64,000 bases of DNA from Planctomycetota bacterium (lineage in GTDB: Bacteria; Planctomycetota; Phycisphaerae; WQYP01). Below the pieces are notes generated by a model. That model was not told where the DNA came from, did not search any database, and saw only the letters and a program-made list of their open reading frames with translations. Location of the stretch: positions 1 through 64,000 of the forward strand of contig JAJYZF010000005.1 of assembly GCA_021800165.1 (NCBI GenBank), in the 5' to 3' direction. Shown here piece by piece: positions 7,762 to 16,755 of the stretch (the stretch's first letter is position 1; every line of letters begins with the position of its first letter). A program made the translations under genes and the position numbers.

Positions 7762-8286
7762 GACATTCCCCTTTCTAAAGTGGAACCGCTAATTTCGTCG
7801 CGCAACTGCCAACCGCAATTTTCACTTTACGAGCGAAAAGCGTGCGTGTCAATGGCGAAGCGGCGAGGGGACGGGGCTGCGGCCGCAGGAGTTAATGGCG
7901 GCTGTGGCCGCAGGAGATAGAAGCTGGGAGCTGGGAGTTGGGAGTTGGGGCGACGAGTTTTTACCGCAGGGGACGCAGAGGAACGCAGAGGACGGAAGGG
8001 GGCGCTGCGCGAGAGAGGAGCACGGCGGCTGTGGCCGCAGGAGTTAGGAGTTGGGAGCTAGGAGTTGGGAGTAAGGGCGGCGGATGCGCTAAACGCGGCG
8101 CGGCCAGTCCCGATTGGCGACCCCTGTCACATCGGGATTTCGGCATCCATGCCGCGACGGGAGTTGGGAGTCAGGAGACAGGAGACAGGCGCTGCGCGAG
8201 ACTGCGCGGCTAGACGACGGCGCAAGACAAGTCGGCTGGGAAGCGGCGGAGGTTTGCATCAGGCGAGGATAAGACCCCGGTCGTCA
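7762..8286. other. Intergenic region: floA upstream DNA, then repeats
   Basis: About 7762-7860 is unique sequence upstream of floA. From 7876 to about 8200 the DNA is repeat modules, including a second copy of the 190-bp composite block and a repeat D. The last ~70 bp (GACGACGGCGCAA..CATCAGGC) resemble 53943-53995. No gene is supported. Confidence 0.7.
7966..8156. repeat. ~190-bp composite repeat, copy 2
   Basis: Same module order and near-identity to 3421-3612, including a complete repeat D at 8108-8153 that is identical to the D copy at 3565-3610 (TCCCGATTGGCGACCCCTG and CATCGGGATTTCGGCATCC). Confidence 0.8.
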
Positions 8287-9003
8287 CTACATCAGGCCGA
8301 GGGCCAATTGGGCTTCTTCCGACATGCGATCTTTGCTCCAAGGCGGATCCCACACCAGATTCACCTTCGCCCCCTTCACCGCGGCAATGGTTTCAACCGC
8401 GGCGGCAACCGCGGGCGGCATGGAGCCGGCCACCGGGCAGCCCGGGGCCGTGAGGGTCATATCGATGATGACTTCGCGTTCGGGCAGAATGGTTATTTTG
8501 TAAATCAGGCCCAGATCATAAATGTTGACGGGAATTTCGGGATCAAAAATAGTGCGGAGCTTTTCGATAATTTCCGCCTCCAGCACTTTATCATGCAGAC
8601 CGGAAAATTCGGGCGATGGGGCCTTGGTGCCATCCGCCGCGGATTCCCCGCTGGCGGTCGGTGCCGAGGCGCCGGTAGAACCTTCGGCGGCGGGCTTGAC
8701 GGGCAAGCGTGTGGCATGGGGATTTTTGAAGGTAAAGCCCCGCCCACCCGCTTCATCTTTGAAGTCAATTTCCGTACCATCCAAACTTGGAAAGCTGGTA
8801 GGATCGCAGACCACTTTGATATCCTGGGAAACGCCGGTCACATCGTCATCGGCGGAAACCTCGGTCAGATCGAGAATATAGTTAAAGCCTTGGATGTTGC
8901 GGCCCTTGATACCAACGCGCAGCACCACCTGGTCAGACATGGCCTGATCTTTGATGATGGCCTTAATTTCCTGGGCGGCCCGCGGAGTTAATGTCACTGC
9001 CAT
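8287..9003 (-). CDS. Fused IscA/HesB-like (cysteine-less) and SufT/DUF59-like protein
   Basis: The protein has about 238 residues from the ATG at 9003 (a TTG at 9030 is less likely). Residues 1-100 align in pattern with A-type Fe-S carriers: TPRAAQEIK, LRVGIKGRNIQGFNY, FTFKNPHAT. Residues 140-238 form a MIP18/PaaD/SufT-like DUF59 domain: IFDPEIPVNIYDLGLIY, MTLTAPGCPVAGSMP, VNLVWDPPWSKDRMSEEA. A-type carriers bind clusters with one Cys in the GGCSGF loop and a C-terminal CGC; here all three are missing (GRNIQGF; no CGC). The DUF59 Cys (APGCP) is retained. The gene is last in the suf operon, so a role in Fe-S maturation is likely. I infer the N-terminal half is a structural or docking domain, not a cluster carrier. 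Confidence 0.85.
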   Translation of the reverse strand: MAVTLTPRAAQEIKAIIKDQAMSDQVVLRVGIKGRNIQGFNYILDLTEVSADDDVTGVSQDIKVVCDPTSFPSLDGTEIDFKDEAGGRGFTFKNPHATRLPVKPAAEGSTGASAPTASGESAADGTKAPSPEFSGLHDKVLEAEIIEKLRTIFDPEIPVNIYDLGLIYKITILPEREVIIDMTLTAPGCPVAGSMPPAVAAAVETIAAVKGAKVNLVWDPPWSKDRMSEEAQLALGLM

Positions 9004-9031
9004 GGCGAATTCCAATTCCTGAAAAATCAAC

Positions 9032-9484
9032 CTATTCTGTTTTTACGGGGGCGGCGCTGCCCTGGAGCGCGGCCTGCAAGGTATGCCAGGGCAGGGTGGC
9101 ACATTTAACCCGCACCGGAAATTCCCGTACACCGCCGAATACGGCTAATTTGCCCAGCAATTCTTCATCTTTATCCGCATGGTTTCCGGTGGTGAGTAAA
9201 TCATGGAAGCTCTCAAAAACGGCCTGGGCATCGGCCAGCGACTTACCCTTGAGAGCCTCGGTCATCATGGAGGCGGATGCGGTGGAAATGGCACAGCCGG
9301 ACCCGGTAAAGCTAATATCCTGAATCACACCATTTTCCACCCGTACGAAAACCCGGAGACGATCACCGCAAAGGGGATTGTGCCCATCGGCGGCGCGGGC
9401 GGAATCCGGCATGGTATGGAAGTTCCGCGGCTTTTTGGCGTGGTCCAAGATGACTTCCTGATAAAGTTCGCGTAAATCCGACAT
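9032..9484 (-). CDS. sufU: SufU sulfur-transfer/scaffold protein
   Basis: The protein has 150 residues and a canonical SufU/IscU fold. Three conserved cysteines sit in NPLCGD, GSGCAIS and RVKCATLPW, with the Asp after the first Cys, the zinc-binding set of SufU. The SufU-specific insertion between the second and third Cys is present. Known role: SufU accepts persulfide from SufS and passes it to the SufBCD scaffold. Its ATG overlaps the sufS stop by one base (TGATG), indicating translational coupling. The family length is about 145, so the gene is complete. Confidence 0.95.
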   Translation of the reverse strand: MSDLRELYQEVILDHAKKPRNFHTMPDSARAADGHNPLCGDRLRVFVRVENGVIQDISFTGSGCAISTASASMMTEALKGKSLADAQAVFESFHDLLTTGNHADKDEELLGKLAVFGGVREFPVRVKCATLPWHTLQAALQGSAAPVKTE

Positions 9485-10761
9485 CAGTGGAAAACCTCTT
9501 TCACCTTTTCCAGCCCCAGCACCAACTGATCGACATCTTCGCGTGTGTTATAAAACGCCAGCGAGGCCCGGGCGGTGGCCGGAATTCCGTAGCGGTCCAT
9601 CACGGGCTGGCAGCAATGGTGGCCGGTGCGTATGGCCACGCCCTGGCCATCGAGAATGGTACCCACATCATGGGGATGGGCATAGGAGAGTACAAAGGAA
9701 ATCACCGCGGCTTTATCGGCGGCGGTACCGACAATTTTCAGGCCTTTGATACGGGTGAGTTTTTCCTGGGCATAAAGCAGCAGTTGTCGCTCATAGCCGC
9801 CGATACGATCCAGGCCGATACCGGTGATGTAATCCAGGGCGGCGGCGAGTCCTAAAGCGCCGGAGATATTTGGCGTTCCGGCTTCAAATTTCTGCGGAGC
9901 CGGGGCATAGGTGGTCTGGTCGAAGGTGACGGTTTCAATCATGTCACCGCCGCCCTGATAAGGCGGCATGGCCTGTAAGATCGGCTGCCTGGCGTAGAGC
10001 ACGCCGATGCCCGTAGGCCCGCAGATCTTGTGGCCGGAAAACACAAAAAAGTCGCAGTCGATGGCCCGCACATCAATGGGCAAATGCGGGACCGACTGGG
10101 CGCCATCCACCAGCGCCAGCGCCCCGGCCGCATGGGCCAGCCGGACCATTTGCCGCACCGGGTTGATCGTACCGAGCGCATTGGACACGTGCGTTATGGC
10201 CACCAGCCGGGTGCGTGGATTGAGCAGTTTTTCGTATTGTTCCAGGCAAAGCTCTCCGGCGTCGTTGATGGGAATTACCCGCAGCACGGCACCCACGCGC
10301 TGGGCGAGCATTTGCCAGGGGACGATATTGGAATGATGTTCGAGCGTGGAAAGAATAATTTCATCGCCGGAGCGCACATTGGTACCGCCCCAACTTGCGG
10401 CCACCAGATTGATGGCTTCGGTGGCCCCGCGCACAAATACTATTTCGCGGACATCGGCGGCGTTGATGAATTGCCGCACCCGGTCGCGCGCTATTTCATA
10501 GGCGGCGGTGGCCTGGGTGCTTAGCTCGTAAACGCCGCGATGAATGTTGGCATTCTGGCTGTTGTAAAACCGCGTCATCGCGGCAATCACGGCCTGGGGT
10601 TTTTGGCTGGTGGCGGCATTGTCGAGGTAGGCCAGGCGGCGGCCATGGGAGGTGATCTGCAAAATCGGAAAATCACCCCGGATGTCGTCGGGCGAAAAGG
10701 CCGGCGCTGGGGGCGCTGGCGCCTTGGGGGTGCGGGTGGATTTTACGGTGGTGACGGCCAT
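9484..10761 (-). CDS. sufS: Cysteine desulfurase SufS
   Basis: The protein has 425 residues and belongs to group II NifS-like PLP enzymes. Landmarks: LDNAATSQKP, the His in TLEHHSNIVPW, ALVDGAQSVPH, the PLP lysine in FSGHKICGPTG, and the catalytic Cys in RTGHHCCQPV. It converts cysteine to alanine and enzyme persulfide, which is relayed to SufU encoded next to it. An N-terminal Pro/Ala-rich extension of about 20 residues precedes the domain. GGAGG lies 9 nt before the ATG, inside the end of sufD. It sits between sufD and sufU in one operon. Confidence 0.96.
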   Translation of the reverse strand: MAVTTVKSTRTPKAPAPPAPAFSPDDIRGDFPILQITSHGRRLAYLDNAATSQKPQAVIAAMTRFYNSQNANIHRGVYELSTQATAAYEIARDRVRQFINAADVREIVFVRGATEAINLVAASWGGTNVRSGDEIILSTLEHHSNIVPWQMLAQRVGAVLRVIPINDAGELCLEQYEKLLNPRTRLVAITHVSNALGTINPVRQMVRLAHAAGALALVDGAQSVPHLPIDVRAIDCDFFVFSGHKICGPTGIGVLYARQPILQAMPPYQGGGDMIETVTFDQTTYAPAPQKFEAGTPNISGALGLAAALDYITGIGLDRIGGYERQLLLYAQEKLTRIKGLKIVGTAADKAAVISFVLSYAHPHDVGTILDGQGVAIRTGHHCCQPVMDRYGIPATARASLAFYNTREDVDQLVLGLEKVKEVFH

Positions 10762-10762
10762 G

Positions 10763-12079
10763 TTAAAATTCCTCCCGCTCCAGCCTATGCAATTCGGTTA
10801 CCACGAGGTCTTCCAACATGGTGCGCAAAGCCGGCTGCCACACGCGGGCCAGCACATCCGAGGCAAAAGCGCTGGTCAACATGGCCCGGGCCTGATTACA
10901 GGCCAGCCCTCTGGCCCGCAGATAAAAGAGTTGCTCATCATCCAACGGTCCATTGGTGGAACCATGGGTACACTTGACATCATCGGCATAGATTTCCAAC
11001 TGCGGCTGGGAATTCATGGTGGCCTGGCTGGAAAGCAACACCGCCTTACTGGTTTGTTTGGCATCGGTCTTCTGGGCTCCGGGCCGCACCAGAATTTTGC
11101 CGGTAAAAGTTCCGCTGGATCGGCCGGCCAGGAGGCTCTTGTACAATTCGTGGCTGGCGCACTGTTCCCGCGCATGATCGAGCATGGTGTGATTGTCCAC
11201 ATGCTGCCGCCCCGCCGTCATGGAAAGGCCATTGAGCGTGGCCTGGCTGCCCGGTCCGGCCAGGGTCACGGTAACATTGTTGCGCACCAGCAGACCGCCT
11301 TGATTCAGGGATAAGGATTGAAAGGTCACGTCCCGGTCGAGATGAATATAATCCGAGCCGATATGCAACGCGGCGGTTCCTTCGCGCTGAATTTTGACCA
11401 ACTCCACACGGCTGCCGGCACCAACAGTGGCTTCCACCACGGAATTCGTCAGATAGGCGAGGTGGTCAGGCCCGGTAAAGCTGAAAACCACCGTCACCGC
11501 GGCATTGGCCCCGACTTTAAGAAGGATTCGGGGATAGGTGGTAAACGGCTGATTTCCGAGAGCATGCACGGCCAGATTCAGAGGCGCAGCGACAGTGACG
11601 CCCGCCGGCACCTCGACGAGCACCACATCGCTAAAATTAGCGGTGTTCAGGGCAATAAGACCGTGATGGGATGGGTGGGCCTGGGCACCGAGCAGGTCTG
11701 CAAAAATTTTCGAGTCCGCGGCGGCGGCTTGCGAGAGCAGGGCTATTTTTACCGGAGCGGGCGGCAAACGCGAGGCCGGGCGATACAAGTTCCCGTTGAC
11801 CAACACCAGTGCGGCACCCTCAAGCCCGGGCAGGCGGCCATCAGACGACGGCACAGCAGCCGGGGCTGCGGCGGGGGTTGAAAAATCAGTTTCGGCCAGC
11901 GGCGATAGGTCCGTAAAACGCCACTGTTCGTCGGAATTTTTCGGCAAGCCGACGCGCAGCCACTGCCGACGGGCCTCTTCCCGCCGGGCTTGCAGCCAGA
12001 GAGGGCCTGAGGTGGAAGAGTCCGAACCGGTGGGGAGCAGCCGCTGGAGGTAACTTGTATTGGTCATCACTTGGGTCAT
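10763..12079 (-). CDS. sufD: SufD, SufBCD scaffold subunit
   Basis: The protein has about 438 residues from the ATG at 12079 (an upstream TTG at 12106 is possible; none of the candidates has a strong ribosome-binding site). The N-terminal helical part contains SDEQWRFTDLSPL, the WRxTDL motif of SufD. A long right-handed beta-helix core follows, and the C-terminal region carries NTDHGATVGPLDEEQLFYLRARG-type sequence (CTHGSTNGPLDDEQLFYL). SufD pairs with SufB and two SufC to build and release Fe-S clusters and helps with iron entry. The stop is within 2 bp of the sufS start. The next gene upstream is sufC. Confidence 0.93.
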   Translation of the reverse strand: MTQVMTNTSYLQRLLPTGSDSSTSGPLWLQARREEARRQWLRVGLPKNSDEQWRFTDLSPLAETDFSTPAAAPAAVPSSDGRLPGLEGAALVLVNGNLYRPASRLPPAPVKIALLSQAAAADSKIFADLLGAQAHPSHHGLIALNTANFSDVVLVEVPAGVTVAAPLNLAVHALGNQPFTTYPRILLKVGANAAVTVVFSFTGPDHLAYLTNSVVEATVGAGSRVELVKIQREGTAALHIGSDYIHLDRDVTFQSLSLNQGGLLVRNNVTVTLAGPGSQATLNGLSMTAGRQHVDNHTMLDHAREQCASHELYKSLLAGRSSGTFTGKILVRPGAQKTDAKQTSKAVLLSSQATMNSQPQLEIYADDVKCTHGSTNGPLDDEQLFYLRARGLACNQARAMLTSAFASDVLARVWQPALRTMLEDLVVTELHRLEREEF

Positions 12080-12124
12080 GAAAATAGCACCGTTGAAGGT
12101 CAACAATCGCGGGAGAAAGCGGAA

Positions 12125-12886
12125 TCAATGGACGGCGGCGGGTTCTTCGAGCCAGCCATAGCCGCGGGCTTCCAGTTCCAGGGCGAGATTTTTATCGCCG
12201 GATTTAATGATCTGGCCATCGCGCAGCACATGCACATAATCCGGAACAATGTAATTGAGCAGGCGCTGATAATGCGTTACCAGGAGTATCCCGCGGTCTG
12301 GCCCGCGGAGAGAATTGACTCCGCCGGCCACAATGCGCAGGGCGTCAATATCGAGGCCGGAATCGGTTTCATCGAGAATAGCCAGTTTGGGATCCAGCAC
12401 GGCCATCTGCAAAATTTCGTTGCGTTTCTTTTCTCCGCCGGAAAAGCCCTCGTTGACCGCCCGCGACAAAAAGCTGGGGTCCATATCCAGCAATTTCATT
12501 TTTTGTTTCATGAGCTTGAGAAAATCCATCGCATCGAGTTCCGGCTGGCCATGGTATTTGCGCACGGCATTGAGGGCGGCTTTGAGAAAATAGCTGGTGG
12601 ACACGCCGGGAATTTCGACGGGATATTGAAAGGCCAGAAAGAGGCCCGCACAGGCCCGTTCTTCGGGCGATAACTCCAGCAGATCCTGGCCATCCAACCG
12701 GACCGATCCGCCGGTGACCACATACGTATCACGCCCGGCGAGCACCTGAGCCAAGGTGCTTTTACCCGAGCCATTAGGCCCCATAATCGCATGGACCTCG
12801 CCCGGGACAATGGTTAAATTCACACCGCGGAGGATTTGGCGTCCGGCGATACCGGCTTGCAGATCTTTTATTTCGAGAATTGGCAT
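12125..12886 (-). CDS. sufC: SufC, ABC-type ATPase of the SufBCD complex
   Basis: The protein has 253 residues from the ATG at 12886 (MPILEIKDL), which follows AAAGGAA at good spacing. Longer upstream reading is possible but would overlap the end of sufB. It has Walker [10 protein letters not shown], a Q-loop (AFQYP), the SufC-type signature GFSGGEKKR, Walker [13 protein letters not shown] and the switch His (THYQRLL). It is a soluble ATPase that drives conformational change in SufB-SufD. It lies between sufB and sufD and matches the family length of about 250. Confidence 0.96.
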   Translation of the reverse strand: MPILEIKDLQAGIAGRQILRGVNLTIVPGEVHAIMGPNGSGKSTLAQVLAGRDTYVVTGGSVRLDGQDLLELSPEERACAGLFLAFQYPVEIPGVSTSYFLKAALNAVRKYHGQPELDAMDFLKLMKQKMKLLDMDPSFLSRAVNEGFSGGEKKRNEILQMAVLDPKLAILDETDSGLDIDALRIVAGGVNSLRGPDRGILLVTHYQRLLNYIVPDYVHVLRDGQIIKSGDKNLALELEARGYGWLEEPAAVH

Positions 12887-12945
12887 AAGATTCCTTTGGT
12901 TTTGAGTTTTCACGGTTAGCGGGTTCCGGGTGGCTGGTCCGCCGG

Positions 12946-14391
12946 TCAGCCCACGCTGCCTTCCAGGCTTACGCCGAGGAGTTTCTGGGCTTCGACGGCA
13001 AATTCCATCGGCAATTCTTTGAAGACTTCCTTGCAAAAGCCGTTGATGATCATGTTGACGGCATCTTCCAGGGCAATACCGCGCTGCTTGCAGTAAAAAA
13101 GCTGATCTTCGCCGATCTTGGAGGTGGAAGCCTCGTGTTCAGCACGCGAGGTGGTATTTTTCATTTCAATGTACGGAAAAGTATGGGCTCCGCATTGATC
13201 GCCCAGCAGCAGGGAATCGCACTGGGTGTAATTGCGGGCGTCGGCCGCACCCTTGAGGACTTTTACCAGGCCGCGATACGTATTTTGACCGTGGCCGGCC
13301 GATATACCCTTGGACACAATGGTGCTGCGGGTATTTTTGCCGATATGAATCATTTTGGTACCGGTATCGGCCTGCTGGTAATTGTTGGCCAAAGCCACGG
13401 AATAGAACTCACCGATGGAATTGTCGCCCTGTAAAATCACACTGGGATATTTCCAGGTGATGGCCGAGCCGGTCTCGACCTGAGTCCAGGAAATCCGCGA
13501 GTTTTGCCCCAGACACTTGCCGCGTTTGGTGACAAAATTATAAATTCCACCTTTACCCTGCTTGTCGCCGGGATACCAGTTCTGCACGGTGGAATATTTG
13601 ATCTGGGCGTTGTCCAGAGCCACGAGTTCCACCACCGCGGCATGCAACTGGTTTTCATCGCGCATGGGCGCGGTGCAGCCTTCCAGATAGCTGACATAGG
13701 CACCTTCTTCGGCGATGATCAGCGTGCGTTCGAACTGGCCGGTTTCCTTGGCGTTAATGCGGAAATAGGTGGAAAGTTCCATGGGACAGCGGACACCCTT
13801 GGGCACAAAGCAAAATGAGCCATCGCTGAAGACGGCGGAATTGAGCGTGGCGTAGAAGTTATCGGAATACGGGACCACGGACCCCAGATACTTCCGCACG
13901 AGATCGGGATGGGTTTTGACGGCTTCGGAAAAGGATCCGAAAATAACCCCCATTTCGGCAAGTTTGGCCTTGAAGGTGGTGGCGACGGAAACGCTATCGA
14001 AAACCGCATCCACGGCGACGTTGGCGAGCAATTTCTGTTCCGCCAGCGGCACGCCGAGCTTAGCGTAGGTGCGCAACAATTCGGGATCAACCTCGTCGAG
14101 ACTGGCGAGCTTCTTTTTGGATTTTGGGGCAGAATAATAGATGATGTCCTGGAAGTCGATGGGCGGATACTTGATATTGGCCCATTGCGGCGGAACCATG
14201 GTCAACCAATGTCGATAGGCTTTCAGGCGAAAATCGAGCAGGAATTCCGGCTCGTCCTTGCGGCGGGAAATTTCGCGAATGATGTCTTCGTTGAGACCTT
14301 TGGGCAGGGCATCGGCGTCAATATCGGTGACAAAACCCCACTCGTATTCTTTATTGGCGAGGGTTTCAATGGTTCCGGTATCTGTAGGCAT
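12946..14391 (-). CDS. sufB: SufB, Fe-S scaffold subunit
   Basis: The protein has 481 residues from the ATG at 14391, preceded by GGAG at 8 nt; an upstream extension in the same frame looks non-coding. Typical SufB sequence is present: [32 protein letters not shown] with the conserved Cys, [15 protein letters not shown], and the C-terminal [21 protein letters not shown] with its Cys. SufB hosts the nascent cluster and persulfide. It is the first gene of a suf operon in the order sufB-C-D-S-U and the IscA/SufT fusion. A sigma70-like promoter with a Fur-like palindrome lies upstream. No SufR or IscR gene is adjacent. Confidence 0.96.
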   Translation of the reverse strand: MPTDTGTIETLANKEYEWGFVTDIDADALPKGLNEDIIREISRRKDEPEFLLDFRLKAYRHWLTMVPPQWANIKYPPIDFQDIIYYSAPKSKKKLASLDEVDPELLRTYAKLGVPLAEQKLLANVAVDAVFDSVSVATTFKAKLAEMGVIFGSFSEAVKTHPDLVRKYLGSVVPYSDNFYATLNSAVFSDGSFCFVPKGVRCPMELSTYFRINAKETGQFERTLIIAEEGAYVSYLEGCTAPMRDENQLHAAVVELVALDNAQIKYSTVQNWYPGDKQGKGGIYNFVTKRGKCLGQNSRISWTQVETGSAITWKYPSVILQGDNSIGEFYSVALANNYQQADTGTKMIHIGKNTRSTIVSKGISAGHGQNTYRGLVKVLKGAADARNYTQCDSLLLGDQCGAHTFPYIEMKNTTSRAEHEASTSKIGEDQLFYCKQRGIALEDAVNMIINGFCKEVFKELPMEFAVEAQKLLGVSLEGSVG

Positions 14392-14487
14392 GGCACGAAC
14401 TCCAAACTCTATAGCGTCAAGGCGGATGCCTAACGGGCCAGCCCCGTCGCCCAACCGGCCGGCCGGTGCATCCACGATCCACCTTTA

Positions 14488-14516
14488 ATCCTATACCTTG
14501 GTCTGGCTTAGGTCAA
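14488..14516 (-). promoter_or_regulatory. suf operon promoter (TTGACC-17-TAGGAT)
   Basis: On the complement, TTGACC (14511-14516) is followed after 17 nt by TAGGAT (14488-14493). The expected start of transcription is near 14481, about 90 nt before the sufB ATG. Confidence 0.6.
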
Positions 14517-14517
14517 T

Positions 14518-14532
14518 TGAGACTCAATCTCA
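14518..14532 (-). promoter_or_regulatory. 7-1-7 inverted repeat next to the suf promoter (Fur-like)
   Basis: TGAGACT-C-AATCTCA is a 15-bp inverted repeat with one mismatched pair and the 7-1-7 architecture of Fur-family boxes. It abuts the -35 hexamer of the suf promoter. Iron-responsive control of suf genes is well known in other bacteria. Assignment to Fur here is inference, and IscR- or SufR-type regulators are alternatives. Confidence 0.5.
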
Positions 14533-14681
14533 TTTACTGGCTTAGCGCAGCGGCCGCCGGGTCTATGGACACAGCCCGTAATCCATTCCGGTGGCCACGA
14601 CCGCCGCGGTTTGCGATTATAAGCGCAGGGCATCCAATGGCAGGGTTGCCAGCAGGCCCCGGACGCGGCACAATACCCACC

Positions 14682-15917
14682 ATGGAAGGTTCGTTCTCTG
14701 ATCAATTACCAATAGCACCCCACCATTTAATTGATACCCCGGCGGAGTTTCACAAAGTCTGTGATCATCTGGCAGCGGGTGGCGTTTTTGGATTTGATAC
14801 GGAATTCATCGGCGAATTCACCTATCAGCCGGTTCTATGCCTGGTGCAGGTGGCTACGCGGGAGCGGGTGGAACTTATTGATTCCATGGCTATCGCAGAT
14901 ATGGCACCGTTGTGGAAGCTCATCGCGGACCCGAAGATTCTTAAAGTGTGTCATGCCGGTGAGCAGGATTTGGCCATCGCCTTTGCCCAGGGTGGCCTGG
15001 CCCCGGCCAATGTGCTCGATACGCAGATGCTGGCCGGACTTATCGGCATGGGCTATCCCCTGGCCTATTGGAAGCTGGCGGAGGAATTTGCGGGGATTTC
15101 CCTGGCTAAGGCGCATACGTATAGTGCATGGAATCGCCGGCCATTGACCGGGCCGCAATTTGAATACGCCGTGGACGATGTACGGTATTTGCTGCGGATT
15201 TACGATTGTTTGGACGCGGAACTGGGCCGTTGGAACCGTCGCACCTGGGCCGCGGCCGCCTGCGAAGAGCTTACGGCGGCGGCGGCAGTAGCGCCGGATG
15301 CGCAGAGAGTGTATCTGAAAATAAAAACCGCCAAATCGTATACGGCGGAAAATCTGGCGATTCTGCGGGCGCTGGCGGCCTGGCGGGAGCAAGTCGCCTT
15401 TGAGCACAACCTGCCGGCCCGGAGTCTGCTGCCGGATGAAGTTCTCCGCGACATCGCCAAAAGCCCGCCGGCCAGACCGGCTTCGCTGGCGAAGATCAAA
15501 AATTTTCCGCCGGAGGAACTGGCCTCGTACGGCCCCACCATTCTGGAACTGATCCGGCAGGTTCGTTCGTCTCCGCCAAATACCTGGCCGGTGCCACCGG
15601 AACCCGCGAACGATTCTCCGCGCTGTAAACTCTATGCCGACATGCTGTGGTCCATTACTCAGGTTTTGTGCCTCGGGCAGTCGTTATCCACGACGGCGGT
15701 GACCTCGCAGGCGGAAGTGGTGCAACTGGCGCAGGCATTGCTGGAACGCAAGGACCTTAGCGATATCGACCTGCTGCGTGGATGGCGGCTGGAAAGTATC
15801 GGGCGGCGGCTGTTGGAATTCGCGGCGGGCACAACCAACCTTATTTTGAGTTGCCGCCAGCAGCGTCTGAAAATTGACGCGCAACCACTGCCGGTTATAG
15901 CACCGGCCGGAACGTGA
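14682..15917 (+). CDS. rnd: Ribonuclease D
   Basis: The protein has 411 residues from the ATG at 14682; the open frame runs upstream but the earlier sequence does not look coding. The DEDD 3'-5' exonuclease domain spans about 20-190 with FGFDTEFIG (Exo I), VCHAGEQDLAI (Exo II) and FEYAVDDVRYLL (Exo III, DEDDy type). One clear HRDC domain follows at about 225-290 (LRALAAWREQ...LPDEVL). A second HRDC-like region ends the protein (DIDLLRGWRLESIGRRLL). RNase D trims tRNA 3' ends and other stable RNAs. It diverges from sufB and precedes the methyltransferase gene on the same strand. Confidence 0.92.
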   Translation: MEGSFSDQLPIAPHHLIDTPAEFHKVCDHLAAGGVFGFDTEFIGEFTYQPVLCLVQVATRERVELIDSMAIADMAPLWKLIADPKILKVCHAGEQDLAIAFAQGGLAPANVLDTQMLAGLIGMGYPLAYWKLAEEFAGISLAKAHTYSAWNRRPLTGPQFEYAVDDVRYLLRIYDCLDAELGRWNRRTWAAAACEELTAAAAVAPDAQRVYLKIKTAKSYTAENLAILRALAAWREQVAFEHNLPARSLLPDEVLRDIAKSPPARPASLAKIKNFPPEELASYGPTILELIRQVRSSPPNTWPVPPEPANDSPRCKLYADMLWSITQVLCLGQSLSTTAVTSQAEVVQLAQALLERKDLSDIDLLRGWRLESIGRRLLEFAAGTTNLILSCRQQRLKIDAQPLPVIAPAGT

Positions 15918-15990
15918 AGCTCAAGCAGCACCGGACACGCCAACTCAAGACGCCGAGAGCCGGAAGCAATATCTTTTTGCAAGGTTGAAG

Positions 15991-16734
15991 ATGGGTTCAA
16001 TACCACAGGCCATGGAATATCCGGACAATATCCGCCGCTGGAAAAAGAAGCTCGTGATGGCCGCGGCTGCGCCCTATCGCAGCGCGGGCCGCTTTGCATG
16101 GCATTTCGCCCGCGGCAAACTCGGCGGAGATCCGGTTTTTCCGGAGCTTTTGCGGCAGGGCCTGATGGCCTCGAATTCCCACATTCTGGATCTGGGCTGC
16201 GGACAGGGGTTGCTGGCGGCATGGCTGCGCGCGGCCGAAAAACTTTACTCCAGCGGCGACTGGCCGGAAAATTGGCCGCCGGCTCCGACACAACTCACCA
16301 TTCGCGGCCTGGAGCTTATGCCACGCGACGTGCAAAGAGGAAAAGCTGCGCTGGGCAGCCAAGCCACCATCGAACAGGCTGACATACGTACCGCGGATTT
16401 CGGGCAAGCGGATATCGTCGTTATTCTCGACGTGCTGCATTACATGGACTATACCGCCCAAGAGGCGGTGTTACGCCGCGTCCGCAAGGCTTTGTCCAAT
16501 CATGGGACTCTGCTGATGCGGATAGGAGATGCGGCCAGCGGGTGGCGGTTTAAGCTAAGCAATGGTGTGGATGCGGTGGTGGCGGCGGCCCGGGGCCATG
16601 GCCGGGTACGGCTTTACGGTCGATCGTCAGGGCAATGGCGGTCGGTGCTGGAGCAACTGGGTTTTACCGTCGAGCCAATCGCGATGGGCTACGGAACGCC
16701 GTTTGCCAATATTTTGCTGGTTGGACGGGTGTGA
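15991..16734 (+). CDS. SAM-dependent class I methyltransferase, substrate unknown
   Basis: The protein has 247 residues from the ATG at 15991 (AAGG 8 nt upstream; a TTG at 15985 is the alternative). The SAM-binding motif I is ILDLGCGQGLLAAWL. An acidic residue after beta2 (GLELMP) and the post-motif DIVVILDVLHYMDY follow, typical of class I Rossmann methyltransferases. The order of helices and the C-terminal variable region do not identify a substrate. It lies 73 bp after rnd on the same strand and ends just before the convergent ABC transporter genes. Confidence 0.85.
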   Translation: MGSIPQAMEYPDNIRRWKKKLVMAAAAPYRSAGRFAWHFARGKLGGDPVFPELLRQGLMASNSHILDLGCGQGLLAAWLRAAEKLYSSGDWPENWPPAPTQLTIRGLELMPRDVQRGKAALGSQATIEQADIRTADFGQADIVVILDVLHYMDYTAQEAVLRRVRKALSNHGTLLMRIGDAASGWRFKLSNGVDAVVAAARGHGRVRLYGRSSGQWRSVLEQLGFTVEPIAMGYGTPFANILLVGRV

Positions 16735-16755
16735 CGGCCGCCGCGACGGCATACA

